Virus record (IMG/VR): IMGVR_UViG_3300021963_000820
Location: 1-20,279 of that record
Strand: one strand, 5' to 3'
Origin: a virus
Length of the DNA stretch: 20,279 nt
A program made the position numbers and the translations under genes. Shown here piece after piece: positions 1-5,952 of this stretch (position 1 is its first letter; the number at the start of each line of letters is the position of its first letter). The notes beneath the pieces are model-generated. The model saw only the letters and a list, made by a program, of their open reading frames with translations. It did not search any database and had not been told where the DNA came from.

Positions 1-671
1 CCATCCTCATTAAAATGTTTATCCATTTTTGAAACAAAGTATTGTTGATTACCATCTTCTTTCAAATAAGATTCTAAACTATGAAACCCTTCAAACTTTA
101 TATGAAATGAATTTAAGATAGTGGATTCAATTTCAAACTTTTTCAAAATGATATCATAATCATTTGTATAAAAAAAGTATTCTAAGTTTATATTATTTTT
201 TACAGCCAATTCTTTTAGGATACTCAGTTCTAAAATCCAGTCTCTTAATAAATTTAAATAATTACCGTTAATTATATAATCAGTATATGGCACAAATAAG
301 TTTTTAATCAAATCATCTTTATATGAGCCAAAAAAAGGATATAGTGAAATATACCGATTTGGTTCAAATATTTCCTTATCCGCATTAAACAAAATTTTAT
401 GATTGTAATTTAGAGCTTCTAAATTTGAAATAATTCCAGTAAATTTAGAATTATAATTTACCAATAACCTGTTAGGAGTAGTTAGTTGAACTAAAATGTT
501 GGAAAATTCATTATTTTTTATTAGCTTTAATATCTTTAATTTTACCAATTTGATGATGTGATCATTTGATAATGATGAATGAGAATTGTTTTCAATACGA
601 TTGGATACACTATCCAATAAATTCTCTGTCATCATTGAAAATGAATCACCAAAAATGTAAAGTTTTTTCAT
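1..671 (-). CDS. SGNH/GDSL hydrolase-like protein, C-terminus cut by the window edge
   Basis: An open frame starts with ATG at 669-671 and runs without a stop to the left edge, giving 223 visible residues. The start MKKLYIFGDSFSM carries the GDSFS block I of SGNH/GDSL hydrolases, with the nucleophile candidate at Ser10. A VQLTTPNR stretch sits where phage members of this group have their block III strand. The last visible residues, MDKHFNEDG, look like the C-terminal Asp-x-His block, so only a short tail is probably missing. The next gene upstream ends 16 bases before this ATG and belongs to the same broad family, so the two are likely co-transcribed and distant paralogues. No signal peptide is visible. 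Family members act as esterases or acyl-transfer enzymes on sugars and lipids; the substrate here is unknown. Family assignment is fairly good, function is not established. Confidence 0.72.
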   Translation of the reverse strand, partial: MKKLYIFGDSFSMMTENLLDSVSNRIENNSHSSLSNDHIIKLVKLKILKLIKNNEFSNILVQLTTPNRLLVNYNSKFTGIISNLEALNYNHKILFNADKEIFEPNRYISLYPFFGSYKDDLIKNLFVPYTDYIINGNYLNLLRDWILELSILKELAVKNNINLEYFFYTNDYDIILKKFEIESTILNSFHIKFEGFHSLESYLKEDGNQQYFVSKMDKHFNED

Positions 672-687
672 ACCCAAATGTATGAAA

Positions 688-1506
688 TTATTTCGTTAAT
701 TCCAAATATTTCTTATACAAAGTATTAGCCAACCATTTATGTGAATCTAAACAAGGGTGGTCATCGTTCACATCAATATTCTTTTTTAATGTTAAAAAGT
801 TTTCTTTATTCATATGATCCCAACTTCGATATTCACTTCTATTAAAAATTATAGGCATATAAAATTTGTTTTGTAGAAGTATCTCACTTACCAAATGATG
901 CGAATATTCATCTTCAACTCCATTGAATACAGTACACTTACACCCCATACTTTCTAATATTATAAAATTTTTATTTATTCTATCTATCAAAATTGAAAAA
1001 ATTTTAGAAATTATAAAATTTAATTTTTTATCTCTTAATGGGTCATTTAATGTACTAACATTCTGAATTAATTCTGCTTTTAATTCTTTACCCAACCATC
1101 TCTCCGCATCATCACATAGTAAAGAATGATTTCCAGAAAATTCAATGACATCTCTTATTATATTAGTTAGTTGAAATACACAATATTTTGGTGTGAATTT
1201 TTTTTCTTTATTTAAATATTCTATATAGAGTTCCATCATCTCTATATTACGATAATTACATCCGCCATTTTCGGCTTTACTCATTAATGTGCAACTAATA
1301 AAATTTTTTAAAAGAGATGAATACTTATTGCTCTCTCTAAATTCTACTAATTCATATAAAGAACTAAATATAGAATGGGTATGATAATAATTAGTTCTAT
1401 TCTTATATAAAGAAAATGAATCTGGATAATTATCCATTAAACAATGAAATTCTAAACCCTCTCCATAAGTGAACGAACACCCAAAAGTCATTAAGAGGTC
1501 TTTCAT
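688..1506 (-). CDS. SGNH hydrolase-like phage protein
   Basis: This 272-residue protein opens with LLMTFGCSFTYGEGL, a block I of the 'GCSFT.G' type common in phage SGNH proteins, with the candidate nucleophile at Ser11. ENGGCNYRNIEM at 79-90 fits the block II Gly/Asn region. VFQLTNIIRD at 110-119 fits the third block but lacks the classic GxND sequence. DDHPCLDSHKWLA at 248-260 gives the Asp/His end of the active site. The stop lies 16 bases before the next SGNH-like gene. Its ATG (1504-1506) overlaps the TGA of the upstream endonuclease gene as ATGA, suggesting translational coupling. It may modify glycans or decorate virion or host polysaccharide; that role is inference from the family. No transmembrane segment or signal peptide is seen. 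Confidence 0.75.
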   Translation of the reverse strand: MKDLLMTFGCSFTYGEGLEFHCLMDNYPDSFSLYKNRTNYYHTHSIFSSLYELVEFRESNKYSSLLKNFISCTLMSKAENGGCNYRNIEMMELYIEYLNKEKKFTPKYCVFQLTNIIRDVIEFSGNHSLLCDDAERWLGKELKAELIQNVSTLNDPLRDKKLNFIISKIFSILIDRINKNFIILESMGCKCTVFNGVEDEYSHHLVSEILLQNKFYMPIIFNRSEYRSWDHMNKENFLTLKKNIDVNDDHPCLDSHKWLANTLYKKYLELTK

Positions 1507-1946
1507 ATAATTGAAATATCTTTTCTAAAAAATTTTCCTAAAATATTATCATTGAAATACTCATCTCCCTTTTCCAAAACAGACAGTGAAAAAAGATATT
1601 TAGTTTCTAAATAAGTTAGGTGCTTTGGTGAAAAGGCAAACTGAAGAATCGTTCTTTTAAATTCTTCAGCTTTACCTTCTTTGATTAGTTGTTTAATTTC
1701 AGAGTGAGAACCATAATAAGTTTTCCAATCACTCTCTTTTTGAATTTTCTTTTTCTTACTGGCTCTTTTATCAGTTAGTTCCGCTAATTCCTTTTTGCCT
1801 AATGCTTTTGTGAGTACTGATACTATTTGTTTTCTGCCAATATATTTTTTCCGAGATGGTATATGTAAAACTTCATATACAAACCCAAATGTACCTTCTG
1901 GCATTTCAGAAATTTCTGAAACTATTTTATTATCATATAACCACAT
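1503..1946 (-). CDS. SegE-like GIY-YIG endonuclease
   Basis: The 147-residue protein has the arrangement of SegE-type GIY-YIG nucleases of T4-like phages. GFVYEV (21-26) stands for the GIY strand, with Tyr24. KKYIGRK (33-39) is the YIG strand with the catalytic Arg candidate at 38. A lysine-rich stretch and SDWKTYYGS (72-80) follow. The metal-binding Glu is probably Glu114 in YLETKYL, and YFN (130-132) supplies the terminal Asn. The family cuts double-stranded DNA; in T4 the Seg proteins act as free-standing homing endonucleases that spread their own gene. No separate DNA-binding domain is visible, so this is the catalytic domain only. It lies between a 76-residue unknown and two SGNH genes, with ATGA overlap to the first of these. 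Whether it homes or has a repair or recombination role cannot be told from sequence. Confidence 0.82.
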   Translation of the reverse strand: MWLYDNKIVSEISEMPEGTFGFVYEVLHIPSRKKYIGRKQIVSVLTKALGKKELAELTDKRASKKKKIQKESDWKTYYGSHSEIKQLIKEGKAEEFKRTILQFAFSPKHLTYLETKYLFSLSVLEKGDEYFNDNILGKFFRKDISII

Positions 1947-1965
1947 ATTGTAACAATAAAGTATA

Positions 1966-2196
1966 TTATCTTTTTATTTTATCCGAATATTTTGTTAAAT
2001 CTGCTTGTCCCTTTCTAGCCGCAGATAAAACCTTATCATCTAAATTATAATCTGAATTACCCACTAACGCTTTAGATGTAAATCCCTTAACTGCTAAAAG
2101 TCCACCTACTTTAGGTTTGATAAAATCAGTCTTTTGAGAAGGTGCGTTTTTCTCAGCAATTTTTGAGTTTTTGTAAGTATCTATGATTTGTGCCAT
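1966..2196 (-). CDS. small phage protein of unknown function
   Basis: A 76-residue, Lys-rich protein that I do not recognise. It begins MAQI, as does the 415-residue virion protein upstream. The middle (GGLLAVKGFTSKAL) is mildly hydrophobic and glycine-containing but too short and polar for a clear membrane helix. The C-terminal half (DDKVLSAARKGQADLTKYSD) is predicted helical by eye. The gene sits 23 bases after the 480-residue virion protein and 19 bases before the GIY-YIG endonuclease, all on the same strand, so it probably shares their transcript. Codon use and AT content match its neighbours, and no overlapping frame competes seriously. It could be a small virion component or a non-structural protein. 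Confidence 0.6.
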   Translation of the reverse strand: MAQIIDTYKNSKIAEKNAPSQKTDFIKPKVGGLLAVKGFTSKALVGNSDYNLDDKVLSAARKGQADLTKYSDKIKR

Positions 2197-2210
2197 GTTT
2201 ATGTTGTTTT

Positions 2211-2221
2211 ATATAAATATT
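2211..2221 (-). promoter_or_regulatory. AT-rich motif AATATTTATAT, candidate promoter element
   Basis: On the coding strand the short gap before the 76-residue gene holds AATATTTATAT, overlapping the stop of the upstream gene. Similar ATATTTAT cores occur in four other intergenic gaps of this window. A promoter role is inference; background AT-richness is a real alternative. Confidence 0.2.
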
Positions 2222-3662
2222 AAGTATCGAAACGAATAACAAAATTTATTGGATAATCAGGTGTTGATTTAGGCTTTGAAGGTATTTTCGCTACCGCAAC
2301 CATATCATAATTTTCATCGTATAATCCAACTGTCGTAATATAAGGTGCCAGATAACTTCCAGTTGGGTCTAAAGATGAACTATATTCATATTCATCAAAA
2401 CCTATTTTTGTAGCGCCATCGTAATCGGATACTAGTCGGAAATCTAAATCATATTCAGTTGTGTTTGATGTAACTGTAGCAGGTATAAATGGTATATATT
2501 TTCTAATATAAACATCCCCGTCATAAAATTTAGTAGCAGATGGGTTTGTTGAATAATTAAATTCAGTTGGATTTACCTCTAAGAATACTTCATTTTCATA
2601 AATTGTTTTAGTAGATTGAAATCTCATATCCCAATTATTACCACTTCCAAAATTATAATTTTCTCCTTCTTCTAAACTATCTTTTGTTTTTTGAGTACCT
2701 TGAGTGATTGTTATTATACCATTTGAATAAAAAATATTACCAATAGTAGTAGCTTTATTATATTCAGATAATACCAATGGAAAATTGAAATTACCTAATG
2801 CGTATAAAGTTCCCGATGAAACATCATAACTAAAAATAGTTGTCTGTGAATTCGGACTCCCGTTATAACTCACTATAAAATATCCCTCAGTTCCTGCTTC
2901 CTCATCTCCTAGATTAAATGCTACCAAATCCATTTCATAAGTAATACCATCACTCATTATGAATGTTATAGTTTCATTTTCAATATCTATACTTTCAACT
3001 GTAACAAAACTTCTCCCTAAATATCGTAGATTCCCCTTACCATCATCTACAATTTTAGCATAATCATCACCTGATATTGTAGAGTAATCAGTTATTACCA
3101 ATGAATTTGGTTTAATTCCTTCACCGACATATCGCTGAGGAATATTCCAAAATAAAAATCTATCACCAAGTTTTCTCTCACTCAATGAACCATAATTGTT
3201 CATCAATCCATAAACTTTGGTAATATCGGTTATCTTACCTTCAAAAATAATCCCATTATCATTTACACTATATTTGTTTTCATCCAAAAATTGTTGAAAT
3301 TCATTAATGTACTTTTTTTCAGATTCAGAGTAATAATATAAATAAGTGGTTGTAGTTGGAGCTGCTAAATTGTAAGTAAGTTTTACTTGATATGTAGTTT
3401 GTTTTCTGGCATTGTGTTTTCTCAAATTCCAATTCGTAACTACACCTACCTGCTTCCCCGCATTAGCATAAAATAATTGATTTATACTCTTATATAGTGA
3501 ATATTCCTTATATCCCGCCACTTCCCTGTTTTCATTATCTTCAAATGAACCAGAAAGGTGTTCAACCGCATATAAAGGTGCAGTTTGATAATCTAAAGTC
3601 CAATTTTTAAAGACTTTAAATGGTCTAACGGTTATATCTGATTTTGGAATTGATTTAAACAT
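2220..3662 (-). CDS. virion structural protein, paralogue of the 415-residue protein at its C-terminus
   Basis: The 480-residue protein has no signal peptide or membrane segment and is rich in beta-prone, Tyr/Asn/Ser sequence, as in tail or baseplate adhesin subunits. From about residue 300 it parallels the protein encoded at 3738-4985. IGNIFYSNGIITIT (307-320) matches GKFYPKLGIILLN; NWDMRFQST (343-351) matches DFEMRRTEN; PTEFNYSTNP (364-373) matches NREFNFSNNP; and PYITTVGLYDENYDMVAVAK (440-459) matches the equivalent YITSVGLYNDANELIAVAK. It has an extra segment of about 45 residues between the last two blocks. FWNIPQRYVGEGIKPNSLVI (171-190) is a further block that I associate with phage tail proteins. 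The gene starts just after an intrinsic terminator, so it probably has its own promoter. Role inferred: a baseplate- or tail-attached component. The family has no function I can name with confidence. Confidence 0.7.
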   Translation of the reverse strand: MFKSIPKSDITVRPFKVFKNWTLDYQTAPLYAVEHLSGSFEDNENREVAGYKEYSLYKSINQLFYANAGKQVGVVTNWNLRKHNARKQTTYQVKLTYNLAAPTTTTYLYYYSESEKKYINEFQQFLDENKYSVNDNGIIFEGKITDITKVYGLMNNYGSLSERKLGDRFLFWNIPQRYVGEGIKPNSLVITDYSTISGDDYAKIVDDGKGNLRYLGRSFVTVESIDIENETITFIMSDGITYEMDLVAFNLGDEEAGTEGYFIVSYNGSPNSQTTIFSYDVSSGTLYALGNFNFPLVLSEYNKATTIGNIFYSNGIITITQGTQKTKDSLEEGENYNFGSGNNWDMRFQSTKTIYENEVFLEVNPTEFNYSTNPSATKFYDGDVYIRKYIPFIPATVTSNTTEYDLDFRLVSDYDGATKIGFDEYEYSSSLDPTGSYLAPYITTVGLYDENYDMVAVAKIPSKPKSTPDYPINFVIRFDT

Positions 3663-3668
3663 ATCACA

Positions 3669-3678
3669 TATAAATATA
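3669..3678 (-). promoter_or_regulatory. TATATTTATA motif in the leader of the 480-residue gene, candidate promoter
   Basis: Between the terminator and the ATG at 3662 only about 24 bases are available, and they contain the palindrome-like TATATTTATA. The terminator upstream implies that transcription must restart here or read through. The same ATATTTAT core is seen before other genes in the window. Tentative. Confidence 0.25.
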
Positions 3679-3685
3679 AGATATT

Positions 3686-3709
3686 AAAAAACCCGCCGAA
3701 GCGGGTTTT
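3686..3709 (-). terminator. intrinsic terminator with cUUCGg tetraloop
   Basis: Read on the minus strand, AAAACCCGC-TTCG-GCGGGTTTT forms a 9-bp stem (six core pairs, five of them G-C, plus A-T pairs) closed by the very stable C(UUCG)G tetraloop. A run of six T follows (minus-strand positions 3691-3686). It lies about 30 bases after the stop of the 415-residue gene and just before the 480-residue gene. On the plus strand the hairpin is followed by a broken T run, so it works best leftward. It stands out sharply from the AT-rich surroundings. Confidence 0.9.
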
Positions 3710-3737
3710 ATTTAAAATTAAGGTTTAAAAATTAAAA

Positions 3738-4985
3738 TTAAAAATCAAGTTTTACCTTAATCAACACCTCCTTATCGAAGGATTTTGCGATTGGCTGTGA
3801 AGTTTTAGCCACAGCAATCAATTCATTAGCATCATTGTATAAACCAACTGATGTTATATATGTCTTAGGATCAGTTTCAAAAGATGGTTCTTTAAATGTT
3901 CCATCCGAACCAGTTGTATAAGTTGGGTTATTAGAGAAGTTGAATTCTCTATTTGTAGCTCTTACAAAGAAATGTTGAGTTGATACATTTTCAGTTCTTC
4001 TCATTTCAAAATCACCACCACCTTTAATTGCATTAAATAATTTTCTATGATTATATGTTTCAACCGATGGTGCAGATGAAGTTGTTGGTAAGAATTCACT
4101 ACCTACAACCGATGCAACTGCAGTTGGGTTTAATAAAATAATACCTAATTTAGGATAGAATTTACCAAATCCCTGTGCATTTGATGCAGTATAAGTATTG
4201 ATTGTCGCTGCCGCCTCAGTTCCTACATTTGTTGATCCAGATACTATATTAAATACAGTTCCTGCTTTACCCGCTTTATCGGAAAATTTCTTACCACTAT
4301 CATCTATGAAAGTGAATGAAGAACCATTTGAACCACTCAATGTAAGAGTTAAATTACCTGCATCTGCCTGTTGTCTATATCTAGCTCTTGCTAAATTGAT
4401 AACATAAGCGTGATCAATAGAGTATCCATCTTCAATTGATGATGAATATACGGTGAAGAATTCATCTGCTTCTCCTTCAAAATTATCATTTAAAAGAATT
4501 CTATATTGAGAATAAATTGCTTTTGTTGGTAATAAAGCTGAATCAGAAGTTGTTAATTGTACTGAACCACTTCCGTATTTATGTCCATATGCTACTGCAA
4601 ACTCAACGGGTGCAGATGAACCAGTATTTGTTCCATCTAAATAAACGTTTAAATAATACTTAGATGCATCAGACCCACTGTGTCCCGCAACGGTAGAAGT
4701 AGAACCGGTAGCAATAGTTGAAAGTAAACTTCCGCTTCCATTACTCCATAATCCTTCAGTTACAACTTCAATTTTATTTGAAATTTTATCAAATTCACCA
4801 AATTTTTTAAAAATACCTTGAGATAATACACCACCATTTGCTACACCCAATCTTTCATTTGGAGGTAATGTTGAGTTTATAATATTAGCAATAGCAGTTG
4901 AATCAATAACTCCCGCATTATCAATAAGATATTGGGATAATTGTTGTGTTAATGCTGCTCCTTGTGCTCCTGTAATTTGTGCCAT
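3738..4985 (-). CDS. virion structural protein (tail/baseplate-associated family)
   Basis: The 415-residue protein begins MAQITGAQGAALTQQLSQYL and has Gly/Ser/Ala/Thr-rich, beta-prone sequence. Recognisable blocks include VAYGHKYGSGS (131-141), TKAIYSQYRILLN (154-166), YVINLARARYRQQADAGN (194-211), FIDDSG (226-231), FNIVSGS (245-251) and GFGKFYPKLGIILLNP (272-287). I associate these with a large group of uncharacterised T4-like phage structural proteins. The C-terminal region from about 270 is homologous to that of the 480-residue protein, ending YITSVGLYNDANELIAVAK (376-394) and a short beta-rich tail. It is the last gene before the terminator, 17 bases after the 204-residue fibre-like gene. 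The ATG is preceded by an A/T-rich stretch without Shine-Dalgarno. Role inferred: a baseplate or tail adhesion component; the attachment domain may be the shared C-terminus. Confidence 0.72.
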   Translation of the reverse strand: MAQITGAQGAALTQQLSQYLIDNAGVIDSTAIANIINSTLPPNERLGVANGGVLSQGIFKKFGEFDKISNKIEVVTEGLWSNGSGSLLSTIATGSTSTVAGHSGSDASKYYLNVYLDGTNTGSSAPVEFAVAYGHKYGSGSVQLTTSDSALLPTKAIYSQYRILLNDNFEGEADEFFTVYSSSIEDGYSIDHAYVINLARARYRQQADAGNLTLTLSGSNGSSFTFIDDSGKKFSDKAGKAGTVFNIVSGSTNVGTEAAATINTYTASNAQGFGKFYPKLGIILLNPTAVASVVGSEFLPTTSSAPSVETYNHRKLFNAIKGGGDFEMRRTENVSTQHFFVRATNREFNFSNNPTYTTGSDGTFKEPSFETDPKTYITSVGLYNDANELIAVAKTSQPIAKSFDKEVLIKVKLDF

Positions 4986-5002
4986 TTTCTATATTAATTT
5001 TT

Positions 5003-5617
5003 TTATGCTACATAGTTTACTGTCACAGGAATAGAAACTGAACCTCCGGTTTCGTTTCCATAAACTGTCAAAGTTGTTACAATTGTTGCGGTTAATGCTG
5101 GATTAGGAATGAATTCAAATGTAGTTCCTCTCTTAACATCTGCAGTTGCTGCGATTGAGTCGCTTACTGCAATAGTTCCGGCTGCCGCAACACCCAATCC
5201 AACTAATGTTCCCGCAGTTTTATCTGCTAATACAGCAGTATATCCTGAAGTTCCATTTCCTGCTGGAGAAGTTGAAGGTGTAATAGTAACTTTACCTCTT
5301 GTTTGGTTAGTGCTGATTGCAGTTGTTCCGATTGATACCTGAGGTATTTTAGTTGTTCCTTTTGGAAGAGTTACAAGTTTATATTTTAAAACTTGTGTTT
5401 CATCTGGAGATGCTTCTAAAATAGGAATAGCTTTAATAGCCGCATCATAATATGCAGAACCTTTTGGGTGTGCTGCATCATATAATTGGTAATCAATCTC
5501 ATCATCTCCCAAAGCGAATTGAGTAATATTTAAAGATTGTCCAGCTGCTAACTTTTCTCTACCTTTTTTAGTAAGGATAGCATCTACAATGATTTCTGAA
5601 TTATCTAAGTAAGCCAT
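5003..5617 (-). CDS. tail-fibre/collar-like structural protein with Ig-like C-terminus
   Basis: The 204-residue protein starts MAYLDNSEIIVDAILTKKGR and continues to LNITQFALGDDEIDY (29-43). The 'ILT..G...LA....INIT.FALGD' pattern resembles the N-terminal attachment region of phage tail-collar/tail-fibre proteins, although the resemblance is short. Residues 100-204 are rich in Thr, Ala, Val and Gly with alternating strands and end SIPVTVNYV, which suggests one Ig-like or similar beta-sandwich. AHPKGSAYYDAAIKAIPILE (49-68) and ASPDETQVLKYKL (69-81) complete the N-terminal domain. It stands 17 bases before the 415-residue virion gene and 62 bases after the 90-residue gene. Its composition (Ala/Thr/Gly) is less AT-driven than that of the neighbours. 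A structural role is likely; exact position in the virion is unknown. Confidence 0.72.
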   Translation of the reverse strand: MAYLDNSEIIVDAILTKKGREKLAAGQSLNITQFALGDDEIDYQLYDAAHPKGSAYYDAAIKAIPILEASPDETQVLKYKLVTLPKGTTKIPQVSIGTTAISTNQTRGKVTITPSTSPAGNGTSGYTAVLADKTAGTLVGLGVAAAGTIAVSDSIAATADVKRGTTFEFIPNPALTATIVTTLTVYGNETGGSVSIPVTVNYVA

Positions 5618-5643
5618 TTTTAAATGTTTTGGTCTTTTTTAAT

Positions 5644-5652
5644 AATAAATAT
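5644..5652 (-). promoter_or_regulatory. ATATTTATT motif in the 62-base gap, candidate promoter
   Basis: The gap 5618-5679 is one of the two longest in the window. On the coding strand it contains TTATATATTTATTATTAAAA about 25-45 bases before the ATG of the 204-residue gene. There is no GC-rich hairpin in it, so it is more likely a promoter or leader than a terminator. The core matches motifs before other genes. Tentative. Confidence 0.27.
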
Positions 5653-5679
5653 ATAACCTTTTAGTTTTATCACTTTTTT

Positions 5680-5952
5680 TTAATCAACTTCCAAAATTGG
5701 TTCACCACTACCTCTACCGGAATCAGCAACTTTCAATCTATTTGGATTAGTTACGAATACTTCTACCGCAGATGCTCCATCTAAAGTAGTAGTTGAACTT
5801 TGCTTAGAACCTAAGTAAAAACTATTTTCTAATCCTCTGGCAGTATCCTTTGTGTTTCTATAATGTCCAGTTGTATATCCATCGAATACCTTAATATCGG
5901 TTATAACACCCTTTCCAAAAGGAAACGTACCCAATCCTGCTAAAACATTCAC
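5680..5952 (-). CDS. small virion-associated protein of unknown function, GTG start
   Basis: The 90-residue protein starts at GTG (5952-5950), overlapping the TGA of the giant upstream gene as GTGA. No ATG occurs between this codon and the preceding in-frame stop (5977-5979), and no internal Met follows, so GTG is the only credible start. The sequence is Gly/Thr-rich without a membrane helix: GTFPFGKGVITDIKVFDGYT (8-27), GLENSFYLGSKQSSTTTLDG (40-59), then AVEVFVTNP. It looks like a compact beta-rich subunit. The GTGA coupling to the 1506-residue baseplate-like gene suggests that the two products are made together and may assemble together. I do not recognise the family. Confidence 0.6.
   Translation of the reverse strand: MNVLAGLGTFPFGKGVITDIKVFDGYTTGHYRNTKDTARGLENSFYLGSKQSSTTTLDGASAVEVFVTNPNRLKVADSGRGSGEPILEVD

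Noticed and set aside
1947-1957. Inverted repeat ATTGTTACAAT directly before the ATG of the GIY-YIG gene, as a repressor operator or start-blocking hairpin
   Set aside because: Only 5-bp arms with a one-base centre in AT-rich DNA; too short for an RNA hairpin and no second copy seen.
1856-2050. Plus-strand open frame over the start of the GIY-YIG gene
   Set aside because: It overlaps two convincing minus-strand genes and has no recognisable protein features.
3669-3678. Plus-strand TATAAATATA as a T4-type late promoter for rightward transcription
   Set aside because: Rightward transcription would immediately enter the hairpin and then run antisense through all virion genes; no plus-strand gene exists to serve.
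4198-4407. Plus-strand open frames within the Ala/Thr-rich virion genes (also at 5109-5342)
   Set aside because: Shadows of low-complexity minus-strand coding sequence; composition mirrors the sense gene.
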